Notes under the pieces: generated by a model
What the model saw: the letters and a program-made list of their open reading frames with translations, nothing else
Database searches by the model: none
What the model was told of the DNA's origin: nothing
Made by a program: the position numbers and the translations under genes
Assembly (NCBI RefSeq): GCF_016741815.1
Contig: NZ_JAERRJ010000001.1
Span: 372,001 to 436,000 of the forward strand
DNA: 64,000 nucleotides
Origin: Nocardia acididurans
Lineage (GTDB): Bacteria; Actinomycetota; Actinomycetes; Mycobacteriales; Mycobacteriaceae
Direction of reading: 5' to 3'
Shown here: positions 34,927 to 45,190 of the stretch, piece by piece
How the letters are laid out: every line of letters starts with the position of its first letter
Numbering within the stretch: position 1 is the first letter of the stretch

Positions 34927-35468
34927 CCGACGGCGCTGGGGTGGTAGCCGTCGCCGGCGCGGATATCGCGCATCCAGGTGCTGTTCTCGCGCAGGGCCCG
35001 GTGTGCCCGCACGTAGGGGACGCCGGTCTTGTCGCACAGTTCGGCGAAGCGTTCGTCGAGGTCGGCGATGCGCCGGTTGTGGTCGTCGTGGATGTTCGGG
35101 GGCGGGGAGACCACGAGGGCGGTCCAGCCGCGGGCGCGGATGCCGTCGAGGATGGCGGCCAGGTTCTCCACCGACTGGTCGGATTCCACTCGGAGCCGGT
35201 CGTTCTCGACCATGGTGTCGTTGACGCCGGTCGAGAGCACCACCCGCCCGTCGACGCCCGCGGGCAGCCGGGGCGCGCACTCGGCCTCCCAGCGCCCGCG
35301 TAGCTCGGTGCTGGTCTCGCGGCGAATCCCCAGGTTGTAATAGTTCATCGGCTGGCCGGCCGCCACCGCCCGCTGAGCGAGCCGCCCGGCCCAGCCGAGA
35401 CACTGCTGATCGCCCACCCCCGCGACGAACGACTCCCCCAGAAAGCAAACACGCAGATCGAGCACCAC
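34842..35468 (-). CDS. SGNH/GDSL hydrolase
   Basis: A 208-residue esterase-type protein. Block I is VCFLGESFVAGVGD (Ser in GES, replacing GDS), block III is STGVNDTM, and the C-terminal block is DGYHPSAVGYDEFA with the Asp and His of the triad. No signal peptide is visible. GTG 35468 has GAGGA about six bases upstream. The 3' end overlaps the convergent exporter gene by 85 bases. The substrate is unknown. Confidence 0.88.
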   Translation of the reverse strand: MVLDLRVCFLGESFVAGVGDQQCLGWAGRLAQRAVAAGQPMNYYNLGIRRETSTELRGRWEAECAPRLPAGVDGRVVLSTGVNDTMVENDRLRVESDQSVENLAAILDGIRARGWTALVVSPPPNIHDDHNRRIADLDERFAELCDKTGVPYVRAHRALRENSTWMRDIRAGDGYHPSAVGYDEFADSLVPNWLLWLVDPGADLPVVR

Positions 35469-35628
35469 GTTCCGATCCTCGCACAATCATGGGAGGACAC
35501 GCCGGACAGCGCACGGAGGCAGGCTCGTCCCACTGTCCGGCCGAGACGGGTTACGGTAACCGGCGTACCACTTCCGAACCGAGCATGGGACCGTTCCCGT
35601 TCCCACGATCCGAAAGCGCCCATAGGAC

Positions 35629-38271
35629 ATGCGAGTCGACGGACGGGAGATCCCCGTCTCCGGCAGTCTGCTGCAGCCGCGGATCAGGCGGACCAGCGAC
35701 ATTCTGCGTGTCGTGCTGTCCGCGCTCATGGTCGCGATCGTGATCGCCGGTTCGCTGATCACCCGCCCGCAGTGGGAGGCCCTGGAGAAGTCGGTGTCCG
35801 ACATCGTCGGATTCCTGACGCCCGAACAGTCCAACCTGGTGTACATCCTGTACGGCATCGGCATCCTGGCCCTGCCGTTCGCCATCCTGGTGCGCACGGT
35901 GTGGGAGCGGCAGTGGAAGCTGCTGGGCGGCTTCCTCGCGGCGGGCCTGATCGCCGTGCTGCTGTTCTCCATCACCCCGGCCGGATTGAACGCGCCGCGC
36001 TGGCATCTGTCGGAGCCACAGCAGGTCAACACCTTTCTGTCGCAGTTCCTGGACGATCCGCGCTGGATCGCCATGCTGGCGGCCATGCTGACCGTGGCCA
36101 GCCCGTGGCTGCCCGCGCGCTGGCGACGCTGGTGGTGGACGCTGCTGCTGGCCTTCGTGCCCATCCATCTCGTGGTGAGTCTCGTGGTGCCCGCCCGCGC
36201 CCTGCTGGGCCTGGTGGCGGGCTGGTTCGTGGGCGCGGTCATCGTGCTCGTGGTCGGCACGCCCGCGCTGGAGGTTCCGCTCGACGCGGCGGTGCGCGTA
36301 CTGGCCAAGCGCGGCTACCGGGTCAATGCCTTCCGCGTGGTGCGCCCGGGTGGCCGTGGGCCGCTGACCCTTTCGGCCAGCACCACCCCGACGCAGCGGG
36401 TGGATCCCGAAGCGGGCGCCGCGCCGTCGAAGGCGCGGGAGCACGCCGCCGGGACGGCGAACGGGGGCGGAGCCCGGGAACCGGTCGGCGCGAGCGTCCC
36501 CGCCTCGGCGGTACGCGCGAGCGGTTCGGCCGGAACGAAACAGGCGCAGCCCGTGCCGGGTTCGGCCCGGCCCGTGGCGCTGCTGAAAACCGGGGACGGC
36601 GGGCCGCCGGAATCCGAACACCCTTCCGGCCCCATCGATCTCGCGCCCATCACGCCGCCCGAGGACGAGCTGATCGTCGAACTGTACGGCGCGAATCAGC
36701 GCAGTCGCGGTGCGCTGCAGGCCCTGCGGCGCTGGCTGACCATTCGCAGCGGCGAGTATCCGGCCCTGTTCGCGTCCATGCGCCGCGCGGTGGAGCATCG
36801 CGCGCTGATGGGCATCGCCATCAGTGATCTGGGGCTGAGCAGCAACAAACCGCTCACCGTCGCGGCGCTGAATCGCGGCTGGATGCTGTACGCGCACACC
36901 GTGCCCCAGGGCCGGCCGCTGTCGGCCCAGGACGGCGAGCCGGAACTGGAACAGGTGTGGCGGTCCGTGCACGCCATGCACCAGGCGCAGATCTCGCACG
37001 GCGAACTGCGGGCCGAGGAGATTCGGATCGTGGACGGCGAGGCCCGGTTCGGCGGGTTCATCCAATCCGAATTCGGTTCCTACGACACGCGTTTCGAGTC
37101 CGATATCGCGCAGTTGCTGCTGTCGACGGCGGCGCTGTTCGGAACGTCGACGGCGGTGCGCACGGCCATCGAGGTCCTGGGGAGGCAGTCGGTGCTGGCC
37201 GCGTCCCGGCGGCTCACCAAATCGGCCATCCCCGCGGCCGTGCGCAATTCGGTGCCCGACGCGGGCGACCTGATGAAGGCCACGCGCGCGGAGGTGGCGG
37301 CGCAGACCGGTCAGGACAAGATCGAGGCCGCGCAGATCACCCGGTTCTCGCGCAATCAGATCATCCAGCTGGTGCTGCTGATCGGCCTGGTGTACGTGGC
37401 GTACCCGTACATCAGCGCGGTGCCGACCTTCTTCACCGAATTGCGCACCGCCAACTGGTGGTACGCGCTGCTCGGACTGGCGGTGTCGGCACTGACGTAT
37501 GTCGGTGCGGCAATGGCGTTGTGGGCGTGCGCCTCCGAGTTGGTGAACTTCAAGAATCTGCTGTACATGCAGGTGGCGAACACCTTCGCCGCGACCACCA
37601 CGCCGGCCGGCGTCGGCGGTCTGGCACTGAGCGTGCGCTTCCTGCAGAAGTCGGGGCTGGGCGCGGTGCGGGCCACGGCGGCGGTGGCGCTGCAGCAGAC
37701 GGTGCAGGTGGTCACGCACCTGGTGCTGCTGCTGTTCTTCAGTGTGGCAGCGGGTGTTTCGACCGACCTGTCGCATTTCGTGCCGAATGCGACCGTGCTG
37801 TACCTCGTCGTGGGCCTGGTGGTCGGTCTGGCGGGCGCGACCATGTTCATTCCGAAGGTGCGCAAGTGGCTGCTCACCGAGGTGCGCCCGCAGCTGGCCG
37901 ACGTGCTCGGCCAGCTGAAGGACCTGGGCCGCAGCCCGGGACGGCTGGCCATGATCGTCGGCGGCTGCGCCATCACCACCCTGGGCAAGGCCCTCGCGCT
38001 GTGGGCGAGTATCGAAGCCTTCGGCAGCAGTGCGACTTTCGTGACCGTCACCATTGTCACCATGATCGGCGGCACGCTGGCCTCGGCCGCGCCGACACCG
38101 GGTGGCGTGGGCGCGGTGGAGGCGGCGCTCATCGGTGGTCTGGCCGCGTTCGGCGTGGCCGCGAGCATCGCGGTGCCCGCGGTGCTGCTCTACCGGGTGC
38201 TGACCTGCTGGCTGCCGGTGTTCTGCGGCTGGCCGATCATGCGCTGGCTGACCCGCAAGGACATGATCTGA
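35629..38271 (+). CDS. Large flippase-like membrane protein with kinase-like middle segment
   Basis: An 880-residue protein. Residues 25-220 contain about six membrane helices. Residues 240-350 are a low-complexity, charged linker. Residues 355-530 are soluble and resemble a kinase-like fold: HGELRAEEIRIVDGEARFGG recalls the catalytic loop HGDLRxxN and metal-binding segment, but without the usual residues. Residues 580-870 match the LPG-synthase/UPF0104 flippase domain (TTTPAGVGGLALSVRFLQKSGLG, SAAPTPGGVGAVEAALIGGL). It may move lipid-linked molecules across the membrane. ATG 35629 is the start. Confidence 0.8.
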   Translation: MRVDGREIPVSGSLLQPRIRRTSDILRVVLSALMVAIVIAGSLITRPQWEALEKSVSDIVGFLTPEQSNLVYILYGIGILALPFAILVRTVWERQWKLLGGFLAAGLIAVLLFSITPAGLNAPRWHLSEPQQVNTFLSQFLDDPRWIAMLAAMLTVASPWLPARWRRWWWTLLLAFVPIHLVVSLVVPARALLGLVAGWFVGAVIVLVVGTPALEVPLDAAVRVLAKRGYRVNAFRVVRPGGRGPLTLSASTTPTQRVDPEAGAAPSKAREHAAGTANGGGAREPVGASVPASAVRASGSAGTKQAQPVPGSARPVALLKTGDGGPPESEHPSGPIDLAPITPPEDELIVELYGANQRSRGALQALRRWLTIRSGEYPALFASMRRAVEHRALMGIAISDLGLSSNKPLTVAALNRGWMLYAHTVPQGRPLSAQDGEPELEQVWRSVHAMHQAQISHGELRAEEIRIVDGEARFGGFIQSEFGSYDTRFESDIAQLLLSTAALFGTSTAVRTAIEVLGRQSVLAASRRLTKSAIPAAVRNSVPDAGDLMKATRAEVAAQTGQDKIEAAQITRFSRNQIIQLVLLIGLVYVAYPYISAVPTFFTELRTANWWYALLGLAVSALTYVGAAMALWACASELVNFKNLLYMQVANTFAATTTPAGVGGLALSVRFLQKSGLGAVRATAAVALQQTVQVVTHLVLLLFFSVAAGVSTDLSHFVPNATVLYLVVGLVVGLAGATMFIPKVRKWLLTEVRPQLADVLGQLKDLGRSPGRLAMIVGGCAITTLGKALALWASIEAFGSSATFVTVTIVTMIGGTLASAAPTPGGVGAVEAALIGGLAAFGVAASIAVPAVLLYRVLTCWLPVFCGWPIMRWLTRKDMI

Positions 38272-38274
38272 GCG

Positions 38275-38871
38275 CTACCGCCGTTCGACCGCCTGCTTCG
38301 CGAAAAGGCAACCCTCGGTGGTCAATTCGAGGTTGGCGAGGGCGGCTTCCTGCACCTGCTCGCTGACGGTCGCCACGCAGTCGGTGATCGGATGCACGTA
38401 GAAGCCGAGATCGGTGCCGTGGCGCGCGGTCTGCTCGACGGTGAGATGGGTGGCCACCCCGGTGATCAGCAGGGTGTCGATGCCGTGCCCGTGCAGCCAG
38501 TCGGGCAGCGCCGACCCGGCCAGACCGGACAGCCGCTGATTGTCGAACACCAGACCCGCCGCGGCCTGCCCGGCCATCTCCGGAATGATCTGCGCGCCGG
38601 GGGAATCCGGCCGGAAGGCGGCCTGCGACTCGGCGACCGCGCGCATGAAGCCGGTATTGCGGACCAGTGCGCCCTCACCCTCCGGGACGGTGAAGCGCGT
38701 GAAGATCACCGGCACCCCGGCGGCCAGCATCTGCTCGTGGAACGTGACCGCTCGCCCCACCACGCCGCTCGCGGCGACGGGTGCGGCGAGCATGGGCCCG
38801 AAGAATCCTTCGGGCCGGACGACATTGACCTGCCAGTGCAAGGCGAGAACGGCACTGCGCTCGGAACTCAT
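38275..38871 (-). CDS. Isochorismatase-fold protein lacking the catalytic triad
   Basis: A 198-residue protein with the cysteine-hydrolase fold, from ATG 38871 behind AGGATGAGG. In active members the triad is Asp (LLVIDxQ), Lys, and Cys (GVATNVCVE). Here these read LALHWQ (His12), a position in VFDNQRLSG without the Lys, and GVATHLTVEQTAR with Thr at the Cys position. The fold and length are normal, so it looks like a retained pseudoenzyme, perhaps a binding protein. It is convergent with the flippase-like gene, four bases away. Confidence 0.8.
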   Translation of the reverse strand: MSSERSAVLALHWQVNVVRPEGFFGPMLAAPVAASGVVGRAVTFHEQMLAAGVPVIFTRFTVPEGEGALVRNTGFMRAVAESQAAFRPDSPGAQIIPEMAGQAAAGLVFDNQRLSGLAGSALPDWLHGHGIDTLLITGVATHLTVEQTARHGTDLGFYVHPITDCVATVSEQVQEAALANLELTTEGCLFAKQAVERR

Positions 38872-38970
38872 GGCCTCATCCTGCTCTGGAACCGCTCGCC
38901 CACACGGCATTTCGACGAAACCACCCGCCGCATGCAGGGTGCGACGGGCGGTTTCGCGGCGGGAACCGGT

Positions 38971-40533
38971 TCAGGAGACGGCGAAGTCCTTGCGCAGGTC
39001 CACCTTCAGCACCTTGCCGCTGGCGTTGCGCGGCAGTTCGCTCACCACGACCAGCTCCTTGGGGTGCTTGTAGCGGGCCAGGCTCTCGTTGAGGAACGGT
39101 TCGAGCTCCGCGAGGGTGAGCTCCTCGCCGGGCAGCAGCGCGACCACGGCGACCGGGACCTCGCCCCACTTCTCGTGCGCGCGGCCGATGACGGCGGCCT
39201 CGTGAATCTTGGGGTGCGAGAACAGCACGTTCTCCACCTCGGCGCAGTAGATGTTCTCACCGCCGGAGATGATCATGTCCTTCTTGCGGTCCACCACCCA
39301 CACGAAGCCGTCGGCATCCTGCTTCACCAGGTCGCCGGAGTGGAACCAGCCGCCCGCGAAAGCCTCCGCGGTGGCCTCGGGCTTGTTCCAGTAGCCCTGC
39401 ATGAGAGTCGGTCCGCGGTAGACGATCTCGCCGACCTCGCCGGGCGCGACATCGTTCATCTCGTCGTCGACGACCCGCACCTGCAGGGTCGGGATGGGCT
39501 TGCCGACCGAGCCGAGCTTGGCCAGCGCGTCCTTGCCCTCCAGAACGCAGGTGATGGGCGAGAGTTCGGTCTGCCCGAACACGGCGACGTTGAACGCCTC
39601 GGGGAAGCACTCCGCCATGGCGCGCAGCACGCTGTCCGAGGCCGGGGCCGCACCCCAGCACAGTGAGCGCAGGGCCAGCTTGCGGGTCTTGACGGTCGGG
39701 TCCTCGCAGATCATCTGCCACTGCGCGGGTACGCAGAACGCGGTGGTGGCCTGCTCGGCCTCCACGGCGTCGAGCCATTCGGTGGCGTTGAACGCGCCCA
39801 GCGGATGCAGGACGGTGGTGCCGCCGAGCAGGAAGTACGGGGTGAGGCTGCCCAGGCCCGCGATGTGGAACAGCGGCGAGGTGCAGAAGCCGACGGAGTC
39901 GGGGGTGATCTCCATGGCGCGGATACAGGTGAGGCCCTGGGCGGTCATGTTCGCGTGCGAGAGCACCGCGCCCTTGGGGCTGCCGGTGGTGCCCGAGGTG
40001 TACATGATCAGGCAGGGGGTGTCCTCCGGAATGTCCAGCGGCGCATGGGCTTCGCCGTCCTCGGCGAGGAGGTCGTCGTAGCCGAGGACGCCGTCGCCGG
40101 TCTGCCCGTTGATGACGATGACGGTGTCCAGGCCCGGCACCTGCGCGGAGACGCCGACGGCCAGCGGCTGCAGCAGCGAGTCGGTGACGATCGCCTTCGC
40201 ACCGGAGTCGGTCAGGATGTAGCCGACCTCGGGCGGGGTGAGCCGGAAGTTCACCGGGACCGCGATGGCGCCGAGGGCGTTCGCGCCCATGACGGCCTCG
40301 ATGTACTCGACGTGGTTGAGCGCGAGAATCGCCACCCGATCGCCGAACCCGACCCCTCGGCGGGACAGCGCGTCGGCGAACTTCTCCGAGCGGTCGTGCA
40401 GCTGCTTCCAGGTGGTGTCGACGCCCTTGTATCGGAAGGCGACGGTGTCCGGCCGCATGGCCGCATGCGTGGCGATCTGGTTGACCCAGTGGTTGCGCCG
40501 CGAGCGGATCGGCTCGTCAAGCGGCTGGAACAT
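38971..40533 (-). CDS. fadD5: Fatty-acid-CoA ligase, FadD5-like
   Basis: A 520-residue ANL-superfamily enzyme that activates a carboxylic acid as an acyl-AMP and then as a CoA thioester. Motifs: A3 MYTSGTTGSPKGAVLSH, A5 FGQTELSP, A7 YRGPTLMQGYW with FHSGDLV, A8 DRKKDMIISGGENIY, and the C-terminal lysine in NASGKVLK. The sequence is very similar to M. tuberculosis FadD5 as I recall it. ATG 40533 follows GAGAGGA. It is divergent from the nitronate monooxygenase gene across 290 bases of AT-rich DNA with no other gene. Confidence 0.9.
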   Translation of the reverse strand: MFQPLDEPIRSRRNHWVNQIATHAAMRPDTVAFRYKGVDTTWKQLHDRSEKFADALSRRGVGFGDRVAILALNHVEYIEAVMGANALGAIAVPVNFRLTPPEVGYILTDSGAKAIVTDSLLQPLAVGVSAQVPGLDTVIVINGQTGDGVLGYDDLLAEDGEAHAPLDIPEDTPCLIMYTSGTTGSPKGAVLSHANMTAQGLTCIRAMEITPDSVGFCTSPLFHIAGLGSLTPYFLLGGTTVLHPLGAFNATEWLDAVEAEQATTAFCVPAQWQMICEDPTVKTRKLALRSLCWGAAPASDSVLRAMAECFPEAFNVAVFGQTELSPITCVLEGKDALAKLGSVGKPIPTLQVRVVDDEMNDVAPGEVGEIVYRGPTLMQGYWNKPEATAEAFAGGWFHSGDLVKQDADGFVWVVDRKKDMIISGGENIYCAEVENVLFSHPKIHEAAVIGRAHEKWGEVPVAVVALLPGEELTLAELEPFLNESLARYKHPKELVVVSELPRNASGKVLKVDLRKDFAVS

Positions 40534-40597
40534 GCGGTGTCCTCTCGAGCGGCAATGCTGGTTGAGCGCGAGAATACCAACTAACTTTTTATGGTGA

Positions 40598-41797
<1,200 letters not shown>

Positions 41798-41828
41798 GAA
41801 GCCAAATTCCGGTAAACCGGACGTAAAG

Positions 41829-41859
41829 CGCCCCAATACCTCTGGTATCGGGGCGTTTT
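41829..41859 (+). terminator. Rho-independent terminator
   Basis: A 12-bp stem (CGCCCCAATACC with GGTATCGGGGCG, one mismatch) with loop TCT and a TTTT tract, 32 bases after the nitronate monooxygenase stop. It is one of the clearest intrinsic terminators in the window. Confidence 0.85.
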
Positions 41860-41964
41860 CACCGTATTCGTCCGGAAGTTGTGAGGTCGGTTATCGATTC
41901 CGCCCGCGCGCCGCGCCGCATCCGTCATGCTTGCCCTACCGAGAACGTGGCGGAGGTGGCCGAA

Positions 41965-42135
41965 ATGGCAATCACTCGAATCTATCTCGACGATGCGGCG
42001 CTGCGGCGGACCATGGCCATCTCCGGAGTTCACAGCGAACAGGACGCAGTGAATCTCGCATTGCGGTTCTTCACCGCGCACGCGACCTCCGCCGATTACG
42101 ACGTCCCGCTGCACGCGCGCACGGCCGCGTCGTAG
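41965..42135 (+). CDS. VapB-like antitoxin, orphan
   Basis: A 56-residue protein, MAITRIYLDDAALRRTMAIS followed by GVHSEQDAVNLALRFF, with the pattern of VapB-type antitoxins that bind DNA and neutralise PIN-domain toxins. ATG 41965 follows GGAGG. No PIN-domain gene lies downstream; the next gene, 120 bases away, is a PKS-like gene. It is therefore a solitary antitoxin or a remnant. Confidence 0.7.
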   Translation: MAITRIYLDDAALRRTMAISGVHSEQDAVNLALRFFTAHATSADYDVPLHARTAAS

Positions 42136-42255
42136 CCCGGAGCGGCGGGTCGCGACCCCGCCGCGCGAAAGCCCTTCTGGCCGAGCCGAAATCTTGGCAG
42201 AATCGCCGGAGGTACCTCGGCGAACCGGCGGCGCTGGACACGGGAGGGCTTTCCT

Positions 42256-44751
42256 GTGCGGCAGAGTACGACCTCATCGACCGATCCCACACCCTTCCCG
42301 CGTGTGTCGATCGTCGGTGCCGCCTGCCGCCACCCGGGCGCGACGGTCTTCGACAACGCCTGGTTCGGTCTCACCGACCGTCAGGCAGCCGACCTGGACA
42401 CCCGCCAGCGCACCAGTCTCGAACTGGCGGTGCAGGCCCTGGACGACTCCGGCCTGGGCTGCCTGGCCCGCGGTTCGCACGCGGCCGTGGTCTTCGCCGC
42501 CTCCGGCGCCGGCGCCGCGAACCCCGCCCAGCATCTGTCCCGCGCCCTCGACCTGCACGGCCCCAGCCTGCTGGTGGACAGCGGCCGCACCTCCCCGCTG
42601 ACCGCGGTGGACACCGCCGTCCGCCTGCTGGCCGACCGATCCATCCCCTTCGCCCTGGCCGGTGGCGCCGATCTGACTCTCCCCCCGGACATTTCAGGCA
42701 TCGAGCTGGCTGCCGTCGACGGCACCTGCACGATCCTCATCCTGCAGCGCACCTCCGACATCGCCCGCACCCGCACCCGCGCCTACGCCGAAATCGACGG
42801 CCAGGGCCTCGGTTTCGGCACCCCGGCCCACCTCCACATCCCGCTGCGCGCCACCTCGGACCGCCGCGCCGCGGACCCACATCCCGGCAATCGCGCACAT
42901 CCGGACAACAGCGCCGAATGGGCCGGTCAGAACTCACCACGGAATCGCGAGAGCGCCGAACAGAACGGAACGGATCCGTCGCGAAATGGTGCGCGCGGCG
43001 CATGTGCCACCGATCGGTCTGGCAGGGCGGGCGGTGTCGGCCCCCCGGGCGACCGTGGCGACGAGCCGCCGGTCCTGATCCCGATCAGCGGCCGCGACGC
43101 CGGGGCGGTGCGGGAACTCGCGGCCGACTGGGCCGGGCGGCTCCATGAGTTTCGGAACCTGCGTGAGTTCGCCGCGGCCGTCGGCAGACTGGTGCCGGAG
43201 GCGGCGCGGGCCACCGTGCTGGCGCGCGATCGTGCCGACGCCGCAAGGCAATTGCGTGCGCTGTCGGCAGACGAGGTGGTCACCGCGAATGGTGGCGGGC
43301 GGGTGCTGTTCCTGTTCTCCGGCGGCGGGGAGCATCCGCGGATGGGGCGTGCGCTGGCCGCACGGTATCCGGTGTTCGCGGCGGCACTGACAACGGCGGC
43401 GGATGCGATCGCGGAGGCGGGCGGCCCGCGAGTCTGGACGCCCCGCAACGGATTCGGTCCGCTCGACGGCGGCGCGGATTTCACGCAGCCCGCGCTGTTC
43501 GCCTTCCAGGTGGCGCTGGCGGAGCTACTGGGTTCGTGGGGGATCCGGCCCGACGGAATCGCCGGCCACGGTGTCGGCGAGATCGCGGGCGCGGTCGTGA
43601 GCGGCGCGCTGTCGCCGGCCGACGGCGCGCGAATCGTGGTGGCGCGCGGCGTCATGCTCACCCGGGTGCGCGAACGCGGCGCGGCCGCCGTGCTGGAGGC
43701 CACCCCGGCCGAGGCCATGCGACTGGTCGAACCCATGCGGTCCGCCGTGGGCGTGGCGGCCATCGACGGGCCCCGCTCGGTCACGGTCTCGGGCGAGCCC
43801 CGCTACATCGACGCCCTGGTCCGCCGCGCGCACCGCCGGGCCATCTTCGCCCAGCGGGTAGCCGACGCGGCCCCGGGGACCACCGCCACGATGCCGCATC
43901 TCCCCACGATTCGCGCCCTCGCGCCGACATTGATCGAAGAGCTGCAGGGCATTTCACCGGACACCCCGGATATTCCGGTTTACTCCACCACGCACCGCAG
44001 CATGGTGCTCGCACCCGCCCGCAACGGTGATTCTCCGATGAGCCCGCCGACCAACGGACACCGGCCGACGGTGTTCGACGCGGCGTACTGGGGCGCGAAC
44101 GCGGCCGGACCGGTGGAGTTGTCGGCGGCCCTGGAACTCGCTGCGGTGGAAGGCATTTCGACGGTGCTGGAGATCGCCCCGCATCCGGTCCTCACCCGGA
44201 TGGTGCGCGAGCACATCGGCTTCCGGGAAACCACCTGCGCGGCGTCCTCCCGCACCGACGAGGCGGCGACCTTCCTGCGCGCGGTGGGGCGGCTCTACCT
44301 GGCGGGGCGGGACATCGACTGGACGGCGCTCGGCCCGTTGACCGCCGCGCCCCCGCCGCGGCGCTGGCGGCGTGACCTGCCGCTGCCGAAGTTCCCGAAG
44401 GTGTCGATTCGCGCGGAGTGCACCTACGTGGTCGCGGGAGATCTGGGTTCGCGCGCCGCGCTCGCCGTGCGCTGGCTGATCGACGCGGGCGCGCAGGACA
44501 TCGTGGTGCTGACGCGCACGCTCCGGCCGCTGCCGCCGCCGCTGGACGGTATGGAGGATCGGATCGTGCTGGTGCGGTGCGATATCGCCGATGCGCTCGA
44601 TCTGGCCGAGGCGCTGCAGGATATTCGCGATTGCGGGTCGGATATCCGAGGGGTCGTGTACGCCGACGACGAGCCGTCACCCGGGACGTCGGCCGCCCTC
44701 GTCGAGCTGACCTCGGTCGATGCGCTGGACTTCGCGGTGGTGGAGCCGTGA
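42256..44751 (+). CDS. Polyketide-synthase-like protein without active-site nucleophiles
   Basis: An 831-residue protein resembling a shrunken modular PKS. Residues 10-200 match part of a ketosynthase, but the active-site stretch reads VDSGRTSPLTAVD where VDTACSSSL is expected (Cys to Arg). Residues 270-640 are a linker and acyltransferase with FLFSGGGEHPRMGRAL, but the elbow is GHGVGE, not GHSxGE. Residues 680-825 are a partial ketoreductase core (TYVVAGDLGSRAALAVRWLI). GTG 42256 follows GGGAGGG. It is a full frame with normal codon use, so it is unlikely to be a decaying pseudogene. Function is unknown. Confidence 0.75.
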   Translation: MRQSTTSSTDPTPFPRVSIVGAACRHPGATVFDNAWFGLTDRQAADLDTRQRTSLELAVQALDDSGLGCLARGSHAAVVFAASGAGAANPAQHLSRALDLHGPSLLVDSGRTSPLTAVDTAVRLLADRSIPFALAGGADLTLPPDISGIELAAVDGTCTILILQRTSDIARTRTRAYAEIDGQGLGFGTPAHLHIPLRATSDRRAADPHPGNRAHPDNSAEWAGQNSPRNRESAEQNGTDPSRNGARGACATDRSGRAGGVGPPGDRGDEPPVLIPISGRDAGAVRELAADWAGRLHEFRNLREFAAAVGRLVPEAARATVLARDRADAARQLRALSADEVVTANGGGRVLFLFSGGGEHPRMGRALAARYPVFAAALTTAADAIAEAGGPRVWTPRNGFGPLDGGADFTQPALFAFQVALAELLGSWGIRPDGIAGHGVGEIAGAVVSGALSPADGARIVVARGVMLTRVRERGAAAVLEATPAEAMRLVEPMRSAVGVAAIDGPRSVTVSGEPRYIDALVRRAHRRAIFAQRVADAAPGTTATMPHLPTIRALAPTLIEELQGISPDTPDIPVYSTTHRSMVLAPARNGDSPMSPPTNGHRPTVFDAAYWGANAAGPVELSAALELAAVEGISTVLEIAPHPVLTRMVREHIGFRETTCAASSRTDEAATFLRAVGRLYLAGRDIDWTALGPLTAAPPPRRWRRDLPLPKFPKVSIRAECTYVVAGDLGSRAALAVRWLIDAGAQDIVVLTRTLRPLPPPLDGMEDRIVLVRCDIADALDLAEALQDIRDCGSDIRGVVYADDEPSPGTSAALVELTSVDALDFAVVEP

Positions 44752-44800
44752 GTGCGCGTGTCGGGACCGCGCGGTCCGCCGGGGCGGTCATGCTTGCGGG

Positions 44801-45190
44801 ATGGCGGATCCCAAGGTCGAGGTGAAGTGGAAGGACGAGCCGGACGCGCACGACTATCCGGCCGCCAAGGATTATCTGGAGTTGCTCGCCGGGCCGGATG
44901 TGGCGAATACGGTGGTGGAGGAGCTGTTGAAGGCTCCGGTGGTGAAGAAGAAGGCGAAGGATATTCTGCGGGCCTCGGGGCTGGCGCTCGCCGATGCGAA
45001 CAATCCCTATGTGCGGCGGGATCTGGAGAAGATCGTCGCGGGGAAGGCGCTGTCGCCGATCCTGGTGGTGCGGGGCGATTTCCGGACGGGGGTGCCCGCG
45101 ACCATCGCGGACGGGTACCACCGGGTGTGCGCCATCCACTACGCGGATGAGAACATTCAGATTCCGGTGAAAATCGCTGCGCTGCCGTGA
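44801..45190 (+). CDS. Small conserved protein with ParB/sulfiredoxin-like ending
   Basis: A 129-residue protein, MADPKVEVKWKDEPDAHDY, with DYLELLAGPDVANTVVEELL and a C-terminal PILVVRGDFRTGVPATIADG then YHRVCAIHY. The last part resembles the GxHR-type motif of ParB/Srx nucleotide-binding folds (DGYHRVCA). Such a short form is often called hypothetical. Its stop overlaps the GTG of the antiporter gene, so the two are translationally coupled. Confidence 0.65.
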   Translation: MADPKVEVKWKDEPDAHDYPAAKDYLELLAGPDVANTVVEELLKAPVVKKKAKDILRASGLALADANNPYVRRDLEKIVAGKALSPILVVRGDFRTGVPATIADGYHRVCAIHYADENIQIPVKIAALP

